Below, piece after piece: positions 7,890 to 16,181 of a stretch of 61,545 nt of DNA (within the stretch, counting starts at the first letter, position 1; each line of letters starts with the position of its first letter). The DNA comes from JAATGA01 sp047605605. GTDB lineage: Bacteria > Pseudomonadota > Alphaproteobacteria > Rhodobacterales > Rhodobacteraceae. The notes below the pieces were generated by a model. That model worked only from the letters and a program-made list of their open reading frames with translations, searched no databases and was not told the DNA's origin. The stretch is from contig JASGFG010000009.1 in assembly GCA_047605605.1 (NCBI GenBank), forward strand, positions 1 to 61,545, written 5' to 3'. Position numbers and translations under genes: made by a program.

Positions 7890-9317
7890 TCACGGCGCCG
7901 GAGCCGCCCCCTCTGCCGGTTTTTCCGGCAGCGGGCCGGTCAGCATCCCCTGCTTCCAGATGCCCGCGCTTTCCTGACCCGAGGCATAGCGGACCGTCCC
8001 CTCGCCCTCGCGCCGGTCGCCGACGAAGCCGCCGGTATAGCTGTCGCCGTTGGGATAGGTGGCGACACCCTGCCCCTCCATCTTGCCGGCCTTCCAGTCG
8101 CCCGAGTATCTGAACCCGTCCTTCTGGACCAGATCGCCCTTGCCTTCGCGCAGGCCCTTGACGAAGCCGCCGGTATAGGTGGTGCCATCGGGATAGGTGG
8201 CCACGCCCTGCCCCTGCCGCACGCCCGCAACCCAGTCGCCGTCATAGCGATAGCCGTCGGGGCGGACCATCACGCCCTTGCCATCCGGCAGGCCGCCCTT
8301 GAACCCGCCTTCATACACGTCACCATTGGCATAGGTGATCTTGCCCGTCGCGCCGATGGAGCCGGCGATCCACTGGCCGTCAAAGCTGGACTTGTCGGCA
8401 TAGGTGATGCGGCCCTGCCCCTCGGGCTTGCCGTCCTTGAAGGTGCCGGTGAACACCGCGCCGTCGGCATAGGTCATGGTGCCCTGCCCCTGCATCGCGC
8501 CCGCGACCCAGGTGCCGGTATAGCCCGATCCGTCCTTGGCGCGGAACGCGCCTTGGCCGTCGCGCTTGTCCTTGGCAAAGTCGCCCTCGTAGACATCGCC
8601 ATTGGCATAGGTGACCTTGCCCTTGCCCTGCCGCAGCCCCTCGACAAAGGCGCCCTCATAGACATCGCCGTTCGGCTGGGTCAGGCGGCCGGTGCCGTTG
8701 ATCTGCCCCGCCTGCCAGTCGCCCACATAGGTCAGGCCGTCGGGCATGGTCAGCGTGCCCTTGCCCTGCCGCTCGCCCGCGACCAGCTCGCCCTCATAGA
8801 CCGCGCCGTCGGGATAGGTGATCTTGCCCGCCCCCTGCTTGACGCCCTTGGCCCAGGCCCCTTCGTAACGATAGCCGGACTTGTCGGTCAGAAGCCCCTG
8901 CCCGTCGTGCTGGCCATCGACGAAGCTGCCGGCATAGGTCGTGCCATTGGCATAGGTGGCGGTGCCCTGCCCGGTCATCTTGCCGTCGGTCCAGTCGCCG
9001 TCATAGGTGCCGCCATCGGCAAAGGTGATCTTGCCCTTGCCCTGCGGCTTGCCCGCGACAAAGGCACCCTCGTAGACCGAGCCGTTGGGATAGCGGGCCG
9101 TGCCCTGCCCCTGGATCGCGCCATCCACCCACTGGCCGGTATATTCATAGCCATTGGGCAGTCGGTAGGTGCCGGTCCCGTTCTGCTTGCCATTGGCAAA
9201 TTCGCCTTCGTAGACCGAGCCATCCTCGTATTGCTTGGTCACCGTCTCGGCCAGGGCGGGCAACGCTACTGCCAGCCCCGCCGCCAAAACCAGTCCCGCC
9301 GATCCGATCCTGCGCAT
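7890..9317 (-). CDS. secreted MORN-repeat protein
   Basis: A 475-residue protein with an N-terminal signal peptide (MRRIGSAGLVLAAGL, cleavage probably after ALA). Eighteen consecutive 23-residue MORN repeats follow, of the form YxGxFxxGxxxGxGxxxxxxG, and a degenerate nineteenth ends the array. MORN arrays form elongated beta-sheets that bind lipids or proteins; the partner here is unknown. ATG 9317 is preferred over an upstream in-frame start because it gives a clean signal peptide and has GGCGGGC just upstream. The array is unusually long and regular, consistent with internal duplication. The long opposite-strand frame is an effect of codon bias. Confidence 0.85.
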   Translation of the reverse strand: MRRIGSAGLVLAAGLAVALPALAETVTKQYEDGSVYEGEFANGKQNGTGTYRLPNGYEYTGQWVDGAIQGQGTARYPNGSVYEGAFVAGKPQGKGKITFADGGTYDGDWTDGKMTGQGTATYANGTTYAGSFVDGQHDGQGLLTDKSGYRYEGAWAKGVKQGAGKITYPDGAVYEGELVAGERQGKGTLTMPDGLTYVGDWQAGQINGTGRLTQPNGDVYEGAFVEGLRQGKGKVTYANGDVYEGDFAKDKRDGQGAFRAKDGSGYTGTWVAGAMQGQGTMTYADGAVFTGTFKDGKPEGQGRITYADKSSFDGQWIAGSIGATGKITYANGDVYEGGFKGGLPDGKGVMVRPDGYRYDGDWVAGVRQGQGVATYPDGTTYTGGFVKGLREGKGDLVQKDGFRYSGDWKAGKMEGQGVATYPNGDSYTGGFVGDRREGEGTVRYASGQESAGIWKQGMLTGPLPEKPAEGAAPAP

Positions 9318-9476
9318 ATTCTGCCCGCCACCCCAAGGTTTTTGGTCGGAAATGACCCTAGCGGCGCCGGCCCCCGCTGACAAGGCACAGGGGGGCGACA
9401 AAGACGACCCCAAGGCTTTCGCTTGCGGGCGAACCTGCTAGAAACCGGGGGGGAACCGCAGGGGGACAAGCGACGA

Positions 9477-11135
9477 ATGGCCGATACCTTCCGCATCACG
9501 CTGGCGCAGATGAACCCCACCGTGGGCGACATCGCCGGAAACCTGTCGCTGGCCCGGCGCGCCTGGCATTCGGGCAAGGCGGCGGGGGCCGACATGGTGG
9601 CTCTGACCGAGATGTTCGTGACCGGCTATCAGACTCAGGACCTGATCCTGAAACCCGCCTTCACCCGCGCCGCCATCGCGGCAGTCGAGGCGCTGGCGGT
9701 CGAATTGGCCGATGGCCCGGCGCTCGGCATCGGCGGGCCGGCATTGCGCGGGGACAAGCTGCACAACGCCTGGTATGTGCTGCATGGTGGGCGGATCGTG
9801 GCGACGGTGCTGAAGCATCACCTGCCGAACGATGACGTGTTCGACGAAAAGCGAGTGTTTTCCCCCGCCGATGTGGCCGGCCCCTATCGGCTTGGCCCGG
9901 TGCGGATCGGCACGCCGATCTGCGAGGATGCCTGGCACCCCGACGTGACCGAGACGCTGGACGAGACCGGGGCGGAGATCCTGCTGGTGCCCAATGGCTC
10001 GCCCTATCACCGGGGCAAGCCCGACATCCGCACCAACCTGATGGTGAACCGGGTGGTGGAATCGGGGCTGCCGCTGATCTACCTGAACATGATCGGCGGG
10101 CAGGACGACCAGGTGTTCGACGGGGCGAGCTTTGTGCTGAACCCCGGCGGCGGGCTGGCGGTGCAGATGCCGCAGTTCGACGAATGCATCACCCATGTCG
10201 ATTTCCGCCTGACCCCCGACGGCTGGCGGTGCGATCCGGGGATGAAGGCCGAAATCCCCTCGGTGTGGGAGGCGGATTATCACGCCTGCGTTCTGTCCTT
10301 GCGCGACTATCTGGCCAAGACCGGGTTCAGGAAGGTGCTTCTGGGCCTGTCGGGCGGGATCGACAGCGCCATCGTGGCCACCATCGCCGCCGATGCCATC
10401 GGGCCGGAAAACGTGCGCTGCGTGATGCTGCCGTCGCGCTATACCTCGGACGAGTCGCTGCATGACGCGGGCGAAGTGGCGCGCAATCTGGGCTGCCGTC
10501 TGGATACGGTGGGGATCGGCGGGCCGCAGGATGCGGTGACGGACGTGCTGGCGCCGCTGTTCGCGGGGCTGAAGGCCGACCTGACCGAAGAGAACATCCA
10601 GTCCCGCCTGCGCGGTGTGATCCTGATGGCGCTGTCGAACAAGTTCGGCGAGATGCTGCTGACCACCGGCAACAAGTCCGAGGTGGCGGTCGGCTATTGC
10701 ACGATCTATGGCGACATGAACGGCGGCTACAACCCAATCAAGGATATGTGGAAGACCCGCGTGTTCAAGACCTGCCGCTGGCGCAACGACAACCATCGCC
10801 CGTGGATGCGGGGGCCTGCGGGTGCGGTGATCCCCGAGCGGGTGATCACCAAGCCGCCATCGGCCGAGCTGCGCCCCGACCAGAAGGACGAGGACAGCCT
10901 GCCCCCCTATGAGGTGCTGGACGCGATCCTGGAGGGGTTGGTGGAGAAAGAGCTTTCCGTGGCCGAGATCGTGGCGCAGGGCCATGATCATGCGACGGTG
11001 AAGAAGGTCGAGCATCTGCTTTACATCAGCGAATACAAACGGTTCCAGTCTGCACCCGGCACGCGGCTGACGCTGGGGGCGTTCTGGCTGGACCGGCGCT
11101 ATCCCATCGCGATGCGCTGGCGCGACCCGTCGTGA
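9477..11135 (+). CDS. nadE: glutamine-dependent NAD+ synthetase
   Basis: Converts deamido-NAD to NAD, the last step of NAD synthesis, using ammonia cut from glutamine. The N-terminal nitrilase domain has the Glu-Lys-Cys triad at about Glu45 (ALTEMFV), Lys113 (VLKHHLPNDD) and Cys149 (TPICEDAWHPD). The C-terminal synthetase domain has the ATP pyrophosphatase loop SGGIDSA (Ser about 292) and later TTGNKSEVAVGYCTIYGD. The start at 9477 is supported by AGGGGG upstream and gives 552 residues, typical for the two-domain form. Confidence 0.95.
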   Translation: MADTFRITLAQMNPTVGDIAGNLSLARRAWHSGKAAGADMVALTEMFVTGYQTQDLILKPAFTRAAIAAVEALAVELADGPALGIGGPALRGDKLHNAWYVLHGGRIVATVLKHHLPNDDVFDEKRVFSPADVAGPYRLGPVRIGTPICEDAWHPDVTETLDETGAEILLVPNGSPYHRGKPDIRTNLMVNRVVESGLPLIYLNMIGGQDDQVFDGASFVLNPGGGLAVQMPQFDECITHVDFRLTPDGWRCDPGMKAEIPSVWEADYHACVLSLRDYLAKTGFRKVLLGLSGGIDSAIVATIAADAIGPENVRCVMLPSRYTSDESLHDAGEVARNLGCRLDTVGIGGPQDAVTDVLAPLFAGLKADLTEENIQSRLRGVILMALSNKFGEMLLTTGNKSEVAVGYCTIYGDMNGGYNPIKDMWKTRVFKTCRWRNDNHRPWMRGPAGAVIPERVITKPPSAELRPDQKDEDSLPPYEVLDAILEGLVEKELSVAEIVAQGHDHATVKKVEHLLYISEYKRFQSAPGTRLTLGAFWLDRRYPIAMRWRDPS

Positions 11136-11141
11136 AGGGAA

Positions 11142-11218
11142 GAAGGGGGGGCTTTCCGCCCCCCTTCGGTGCTGCGCCCCTCACCCCCCGAGGATATTTA
11201 TGCAAAGAGGATGAGGGG
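11142..11218 (+). repeat. hairpin plus dispersed repeat, copy 3
   Basis: GAAGGGGGG (11142-11150) and CCCCCCTTC (11159-11167) form a perfect 9-bp stem just after nadE, without a T-run. Downstream lies CCCCCCGAGGATATTTATG and then CAAAGAGGATGAGG, a variant of the dispersed repeat. Its end supplies the ribosome-binding site of the next gene. Confidence 0.65.
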
Positions 11219-11542
11219 ATGACCGCACTGGTCTATGCCGCCGCCGCACTGGCCGAGATTGCGGGATGTTTCGCCGTCTGGGCCTGGTGGCGGGCGGGCG
11301 TCTCGGCCCTGTGGCTGGTGCCGGGGGCGGCGTCGCTGGGGGCATTCGCCTTTCTGCTAGCGCTGTCGCCCGCGGATCAGGCGGGGCGGGCCTATGCGGC
11401 CTATGGCGGGGTTTATATCGCCGCATCGCTGTGCTGGTTGTGGGCGGTCGAGGGGGCGCGACCGGATCGCTGGGATCTGGTCGGGGCCGGGCTGGCTCTG
11501 TCGGGTGCGGCCGTCATCCTTTTCGGGCCGCGCGGAGCCTGA
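11219..11542 (+). CDS. YnfA/UPF0060 family membrane protein
   Basis: A 107-residue protein with four hydrophobic segments (ALVYAAAALAEIAGCFAVW, LVPGAASLGAFAFLLAL, YAAYGGVYIAASLCWLW, LVGAGLALSGAAVILFG). The AEIAGCFAVWAWWR and AYGGVYIAASLCWLWAVEG motifs are characteristic of UPF0060. It is related to small multidrug-resistance-like proteins of unproven function. The upstream GAGGATGAGGGG serves as ribosome-binding site and belongs to the dispersed intergenic repeat, an unusual arrangement. Confidence 0.85.
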   Translation: MTALVYAAAALAEIAGCFAVWAWWRAGVSALWLVPGAASLGAFAFLLALSPADQAGRAYAAYGGVYIAASLCWLWAVEGARPDRWDLVGAGLALSGAAVILFGPRGA

Positions 11543-11641
11543 CAGCCCCCAAGGCGCGAATGCGGCGGCCTTTGTCGCGGCCGGAACAGACGGCGCGGCC
11601 CGCCGCCGCAAGTCTTGCCCAAAGCTCAAGACGGGGAAGCG

Positions 11642-12517
11642 ATGCGATACGGAACCGGAGTCGTGCTGGTGGCGGTGGCGGCCGTGCTGTGGTCCGGCAT
11701 GGGGCTGGCCGTCCGCAGCATCGAAGAGGCGGGCACCTGGGCCGTGCTGTTCTGGCGGTCGGCGGGCATGTTGCCGGTCCTGGCCGGTTTTGTCGCCTGG
11801 AGGTCCGGCGGGCGGATCGTCGCGCCGATGCGTGCCGTGGGGCTGACGGGTGTGGCCGGTGGGGTCGGGCTGATCATGGCTTTTGCCGGTGCGATCTTTG
11901 CGCTTCAGAACACGACGGTGGCCAATGCCATGTTCCTGTATTCCGCGGCACCTTTCGTGGCGGCGCTGCTGGGGTGGCTGGTGCTGGGCGAACGGGTGCG
12001 CGCCGGCACCTGGGCGGCCATTGCGCTGGCCGCCTGCGGCATGGTGCTGATGGTGGGCGACGGGCTGTCGGGCGGGGCCCTGGCGGGCAATATGGCCGCG
12101 ATCTGCGCCGCCCTGGGCTTTGCGCTTTTCACCATCGCGCTGCGGTGGGGCAAGCTGTCCGACATGATGCCGGCCGTGGCCATCGGCGGGCTGATGTCGA
12201 TGGCGCTGGCCGCGATCATGCTGGCCCTGACGGGCGAGCCGCTGATGGTGCCGGCGCGCGACATCGCCATCGCGGCGGGAATGGGTGCCGTCATGCTGGG
12301 CGGCGGAATGGTCCTTTACACGCTGGGCAGCCGGGTGGTGCCCGCGGCCGAAGCCACCCTTCTGACCATCATCGAGGTCATGCTGGGCCCGTTCTGGGTA
12401 TGGCTGGTGCTGGGCGAAACGGCCAGCGCGAACACCCTGATCGGCGGCGGTTTTCTGGTGGGCGCCGTGGCGCTGAACGCGCTGACGGGCGTGCGTCGGG
12501 CCGTGCCCGCGATCTGA
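11642..12517 (+). CDS. EamA/DMT-family transporter
   Basis: A 291-residue inner-membrane protein with about ten hydrophobic helices arranged as two EamA halves (residues about 5-135 and 145-285). Typical DMT signatures are FALQNTTVANAMFLYSAAPF and LGSRVVPAAEATLLTIIEVM followed by GPFWVWLVLGE. Members export amino acids or other metabolites; the substrate cannot be read from sequence. GGGGAAGCG precedes ATG 11642. It converges with the RpiR-type regulator gene. Confidence 0.85.
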   Translation: MRYGTGVVLVAVAAVLWSGMGLAVRSIEEAGTWAVLFWRSAGMLPVLAGFVAWRSGGRIVAPMRAVGLTGVAGGVGLIMAFAGAIFALQNTTVANAMFLYSAAPFVAALLGWLVLGERVRAGTWAAIALAACGMVLMVGDGLSGGALAGNMAAICAALGFALFTIALRWGKLSDMMPAVAIGGLMSMALAAIMLALTGEPLMVPARDIAIAAGMGAVMLGGGMVLYTLGSRVVPAAEATLLTIIEVMLGPFWVWLVLGETASANTLIGGGFLVGAVALNALTGVRRAVPAI

Positions 12518-12544
12518 ACACGGGTGGGGCGGGACGCCGGGAGG

Positions 12545-13414
12545 CTAGCGGTAGCGGCGGAAAAAGCGCGACCGGTCGTAAAGCGATTCCATCCGTTTCA
12601 TCCGCGCCTCGGTCACATCCCAGGCCAGGTCCTGCACCGCCGCCAGCAGCGTTTCCACCAGCACCAGCACGGAAACGGTGGAATCCCAGGCCGAGGGCGC
12701 CTCGACATGGGCGGCAAAGGTGTGGCGGGCGTGCTGGGCCGCGGGCGAGACCCAGCGGTCGGTGATCAGCACGACCTCGGCCCCCTGTTCGGCCGCCAGT
12801 TCCACCAGTTGCAGCACCGAGTTCTCATACCGGCGGATGTCGAAGACCAGCAGCACGTCGCCCGGCTTCATGTCCACAAGCGCGGGCGGCCAGGTGTTCG
12901 ACATGTCGGACAAGAGCGTGACTTCGGGGCGCACCACCTGCATCAGCGACACGAAGTAATCCGCCATCGCATGGGTGATCCGCCCGCCCATGGCGAACAC
13001 CGCCCGCGCCGGATCGGCCAGCAGCCGCGCCGCCGCGTCGAATTCGGCATGGTCGATCTGGCCCAGCGTTGCCGAAAGGTTCGCCACCACCGCATCGGCG
13101 AAACGGTTCAGGATATGGCTGTCGGGCACGCCGCCCGCCCAGCGGTCATGCTTGGCGAGCGGAGAGATCAGCATCGCCTCGACCTCGGACCGCAGCGCGG
13201 ACTGATAGTCGGGATAGCCCTTGTATCCCAGCTTTTGCACCAGCCGCACCACCGTGGGGGTCGAAACCTCGGCCGCTTTGGCCAGCGCCGTGATCGAGCC
13301 GAGCGCCGCCACCGGAAAATGCCGCAGCACATGGGTGGCCAGCTGCCGTTCCGCCCGCGTCAGGTCGGGCAGCGCGGCGCGCAGGGCGTCCTCCATCCCC
13401 GGTTTGGCGTCCAT
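12545..13414 (-). CDS. MurR/RpiR-family transcriptional regulator
   Basis: 289 residues. The N-terminal RpiR helix-turn-helix (residues about 1-80, SITALAKAAEVSTPTVVRLV) is followed by a SIS sugar-isomerase-like sensing domain (about 120-260, AVFAMGGRITHAMADYF and VLLVFDIRRYENSVLQL). A strong GAGGGGGG site precedes ATG 13414. It is transcribed divergently from the amidohydrolase gene and is therefore the likely local regulator of the amine cluster. Its ligand is probably a pathway intermediate (inference). Confidence 0.9.
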   Translation of the reverse strand: MDAKPGMEDALRAALPDLTRAERQLATHVLRHFPVAALGSITALAKAAEVSTPTVVRLVQKLGYKGYPDYQSALRSEVEAMLISPLAKHDRWAGGVPDSHILNRFADAVVANLSATLGQIDHAEFDAAARLLADPARAVFAMGGRITHAMADYFVSLMQVVRPEVTLLSDMSNTWPPALVDMKPGDVLLVFDIRRYENSVLQLVELAAEQGAEVVLITDRWVSPAAQHARHTFAAHVEAPSAWDSTVSVLVLVETLLAAVQDLAWDVTEARMKRMESLYDRSRFFRRYR

Positions 13415-13499
13415 ATCCCCCCTCGCTGCCGGATTCGCGGGCATCCGCCCCGCCATCCTGCACCGGATTCAGAAAACTTTGTAACAGGATTTCAACAAG

Positions 13500-13515
13500 A
13501 GAATAATTCTTGACA
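13500..13515 (+). promoter_or_regulatory. candidate operator and -35 box of the amine cluster
   Basis: An 11-bp perfect palindrome AGAATAATTCT (13500-13510) runs into TTGACA (13510-13515), about 60 bases before the amidohydrolase start, in a divergent and locally AT-rich spacer. A regulator bound there would cover the -35 region. No good -10 box at 16-18 bases was found, so the promoter part is tentative. Confidence 0.4.
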
Positions 13516-13570
13516 GGAATATGCGACGCGAACGACGCTTTGATGAAAACAGGGGGACGACTCGGCTGCA

Positions 13571-14359
13571 ATGACAGCAGAACCCGTTCCGGCGGAAGGC
13601 TTGGCCTTTCCGCCGATTATTGAACATGCGCAGGCGGCGGGTCGGATCATCCTGGTCTGCGAACATGCCAGCAATGCCATTCCCGCCCGCTGGGGCACGC
13701 TGAGCCTGACCGGGGCGCAGCGGCAGGCGCATATCGCCTGGGACCCCGGCGCGCTGGATCTGGCGCGGGGGCTGGCGGCGCGGCTGGATGCGACGCTGGT
13801 CCATGCGCCGGCCAGCCGTCTGGTCTATGACCTGAACCGCGCGCCGGACCGGCCGGGGGCCATGCCCGCGCGGTCCGAGATGCATGACATTCCCGGCAAT
13901 GCCGACCTGTCGGCGACCGAGCGCGAGGCGCGGACCGCCGCGATCTATCTGCCGTTCCACGACGGCCTGCACGGGCTGGTGGCGCGGCGCATCGCGGCGG
14001 GCCGTGCGCCGGTGATCGTGACGATCCACAGCTTTACGCCCGTCTATCATGGCCGTCCGCGGGCGGTGGAATTCGGGGTGATCCATGACGCCGACCCGCG
14101 GCTGGCGCAGGCCATTCTGGCAGGGGCGCGCGCGGCGACCGGGATGGACTGCCGCCTGAACGAGCCTTATTCCGCCGCAGATGACGTGACCCACACGCTG
14201 CGCCTTCATGCCACGCCCTATGGCCTGGCGAATGCCATGCTGGAAATCCGCAACGACCTGATCGCCAGCCCCGACGCTTGTGCCGCCCTGGCCGACCGGC
14301 TGGCCCCGGTGATTGCCGCGGCCGCCGAGGGACAGCCTGTCGGACGCCCGCCCGCCTAG
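13571..14359 (+). CDS. N-formylglutamate amidohydrolase family protein
   Basis: A 262-residue zinc-hydrolase-like protein of the N-formylglutamate amidohydrolase family. Visible motifs are LVCEHASNAIP, HIAWDPGALDLARGLA, SRLVYDLNRAPD, VIVTIHSFTPVYHG and the late HTLRLHATPYGLANAMLEIRN (shown in parts). The family removes an N-acyl group from glutamate. In this cluster, with a gamma-glutamyl ligase, its most sensible task would be to cleave a gamma-glutamyl amide such as gamma-glutamylglycine (inference). No histidine-utilisation genes are nearby, which argues against an ordinary hut role. Confidence 0.85.
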   Translation: MTAEPVPAEGLAFPPIIEHAQAAGRIILVCEHASNAIPARWGTLSLTGAQRQAHIAWDPGALDLARGLAARLDATLVHAPASRLVYDLNRAPDRPGAMPARSEMHDIPGNADLSATEREARTAAIYLPFHDGLHGLVARRIAAGRAPVIVTIHSFTPVYHGRPRAVEFGVIHDADPRLAQAILAGARAATGMDCRLNEPYSAADDVTHTLRLHATPYGLANAMLEIRNDLIASPDACAALADRLAPVIAAAAEGQPVGRPPA

Positions 14360-14487
14360 GCGGCCGTCCCACCACACCCGCCGGTCTGCAACAGGGTCAG
14401 GACCGGAATGGGCAAAGGCGGGCCAACCGCCGCGAAAGACCCGAAGACAAGCCCGCGAAAATGCGGCGCGATGGACAGGAGAAGGAA

Positions 14488-15984
14488 ATGAGCGAGATAC
14501 CGTCCGGGCCTTCGTCCGGTGTCAGTTACAAGAAGGCCGATGCCTCGTATTTCGACAGGCGCGGTCTTGCCCGGTATGCGGGCGTGTGGTCGCTGTGGGC
14601 GCTTGGCGTCGGCGCCGTCATCTCGGGCCATTTCTCGGGCTGGAACTTCGGGTTCGGCACGGGCGGCTGGGGCGGCATGCTGGTGGCGGGGATCATCATC
14701 TGCGTGATGTATCTGGGCCTGACCCTGTCCATCGCCGAGATGAGCCCCGCCCTGCCCCACACCGGCGCGGCCTATTCCTTTGCCCGCACCGCCATGGGGC
14801 CGTGGGGCGGGTTCATCACCGGCCTGTGCGAGAATGTGGAATATGTGCTGACCCCCGCGGTGATCGTGACCTTCATCACCGCCTATGTGAACTCGATCCT
14901 GGGGCTGGACCCCAGCTATTCGCCACTGCTGTGGATCCTGTTCTATGCGATCTTTCTGGCGCTGAACGTCTTCGGGCTGGAACTGTCGTTCAAGTTCACG
15001 CTGGTCATCACCATCCTGTCGCTGGCGGTCCTGGTGTTCTTCTGGGTCAGCGCCTTTCCGGTGATGGACTTCAACCGCTGGGCGCTGAACGTGGGCGTCG
15101 GCCCGGACGGTGCGCTGGTCGAACTGCCCGAGGGCAATGGGCCGTGGTTCCCCACCGGCTTTTCCGGGGTTCTGGCGACGCTGCCCTTTGCCGTCTGGCT
15201 GTTCCTGGCCATCGAGCAACTGCCGCTGGCGGCCGAGGAATCGGTGGACCCCAAGCGCGACATGCCCAAGGGGATCATCCTGGGCATCCTGACGCTGATG
15301 CTGTCGGCGCTGATGATCGTGCTACTGAACCCGTCGGTTCCGGGGGTCGGCACCTTCCATCTGGCCACCTCGCTGGAGCCGCTGCTGGACGGGTTCCGGG
15401 CGATCTATGGCGATGCGGGGGTGGCGACCTTCGGCCTTGTCGCGCTGACCGGGCTGATCGCGTCGTTCCACACCATCCTCTATGCGCAGGGGCGGCAGGT
15501 CTATTCGCTGTCGCGGGCCGGTTACTTCCCCACCTTCCTGTCGATCACCCATGCGACCTACAAGACCCCGCATGTGGCGATGCTGGCCGGGTCGCTGACC
15601 GGGCTGGCGGTGATGCTGGTGATCTGGTTCGCGCTTGGCGCCGAACAGGGCGGGTCGATCATCGGCTCGGTCCTGCTGAACATGGCGGTGTTCGGGGCGA
15701 TGTTCAGCTATATCATGCAGGCGATCTCGTTCATCCTGCTGCGTCGCAACATGCCGCATATCGAACGGCCCTTCCGGTCGCCCCTGGGTATCCCGGGCGC
15801 GGTGCTGACCATCGTGATCGCGGTCGTCACCCTGTTCTATCAGGTGCAGGACCCGAACTTTACCAAGGGGGTCATCTGGGTCGTCGTCTGGTTCGCCATC
15901 GCCATCGCCTATTTCGCGCTGGTCGGACGGCACCGGCTGATCCTGTCGCCCGAGGAAGAGTTCGCCCTGTCGCACAAGCACTAG
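14488..15984 (+). CDS. ethanolamine-type amino acid/amine permease (APC family)
   Basis: A 498-residue APC-superfamily permease with about twelve membrane helices. The N-terminal half (GVWSLWALGVGAVISGHFSG, MSPALPHTGAAYSFAR, GLCENVEYVLTPAVIVTF in parts) closely resembles ethanolamine permeases. The later FLAIEQLPLAAEESVDPKRD and IASFHTILYAQGRQVYSLSR motifs fit as well. ACAGGAGAAGGA precedes ATG 14488. Position between the amidohydrolase and the glutamine-synthetase-like gene suggests import of the amine that the ligase then modifies. Other amines or amino acids remain possible. Confidence 0.85.
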   Translation: MSEIPSGPSSGVSYKKADASYFDRRGLARYAGVWSLWALGVGAVISGHFSGWNFGFGTGGWGGMLVAGIIICVMYLGLTLSIAEMSPALPHTGAAYSFARTAMGPWGGFITGLCENVEYVLTPAVIVTFITAYVNSILGLDPSYSPLLWILFYAIFLALNVFGLELSFKFTLVITILSLAVLVFFWVSAFPVMDFNRWALNVGVGPDGALVELPEGNGPWFPTGFSGVLATLPFAVWLFLAIEQLPLAAEESVDPKRDMPKGIILGILTLMLSALMIVLLNPSVPGVGTFHLATSLEPLLDGFRAIYGDAGVATFGLVALTGLIASFHTILYAQGRQVYSLSRAGYFPTFLSITHATYKTPHVAMLAGSLTGLAVMLVIWFALGAEQGGSIIGSVLLNMAVFGAMFSYIMQAISFILLRRNMPHIERPFRSPLGIPGAVLTIVIAVVTLFYQVQDPNFTKGVIWVVVWFAIAIAYFALVGRHRLILSPEEEFALSHKH

Positions 15985-16116
15985 GCGCCAGCCCCGGGGG
16001 CGCGGGATTGCCTGCGCCCTCGGGATGTGGATATGATCAAATCACGCGCAGGACGCGGAAAGGGGAAGATCATGGCGGCACTCGCGCCTGACTGCTGGCC
16101 CAGAAAGCCCGAATTC

Positions 16117-16165
16117 GGCGGTGGCCTTCGGGGCTGAGCATATGCCGCCCTTTTCCCTTTTTTTT
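16117..16165 (+). terminator. weak terminator or attenuator candidate before the ligase gene
   Basis: The 197-base spacer after the permease holds GGCGG (16117-16121) and CCGCC (16145-16149) flanking a region with a C-TTCG-G turn, followed by TTTTCCCTTTTTTTTC. This looks like a weak terminator or attenuator just before the ligase start. Nothing else recognisable was found in the spacer. Confidence 0.35.
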
Positions 16166-16181
16166 CAGACATGAGGCCAAG

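Noticed and set aside
7890..9317. Possible DNA repeat or CRISPR-like array
   Set aside because: The roughly 69-bp periodicity comes from in-frame 23-residue MORN repeats.
7086..9380. Very long plus-strand open frame across the MORN gene
   Set aside because: It is antisense to a clear signal-peptide MORN protein, shows no family features, and arises from the repeat structure and GC-rich codon bias.
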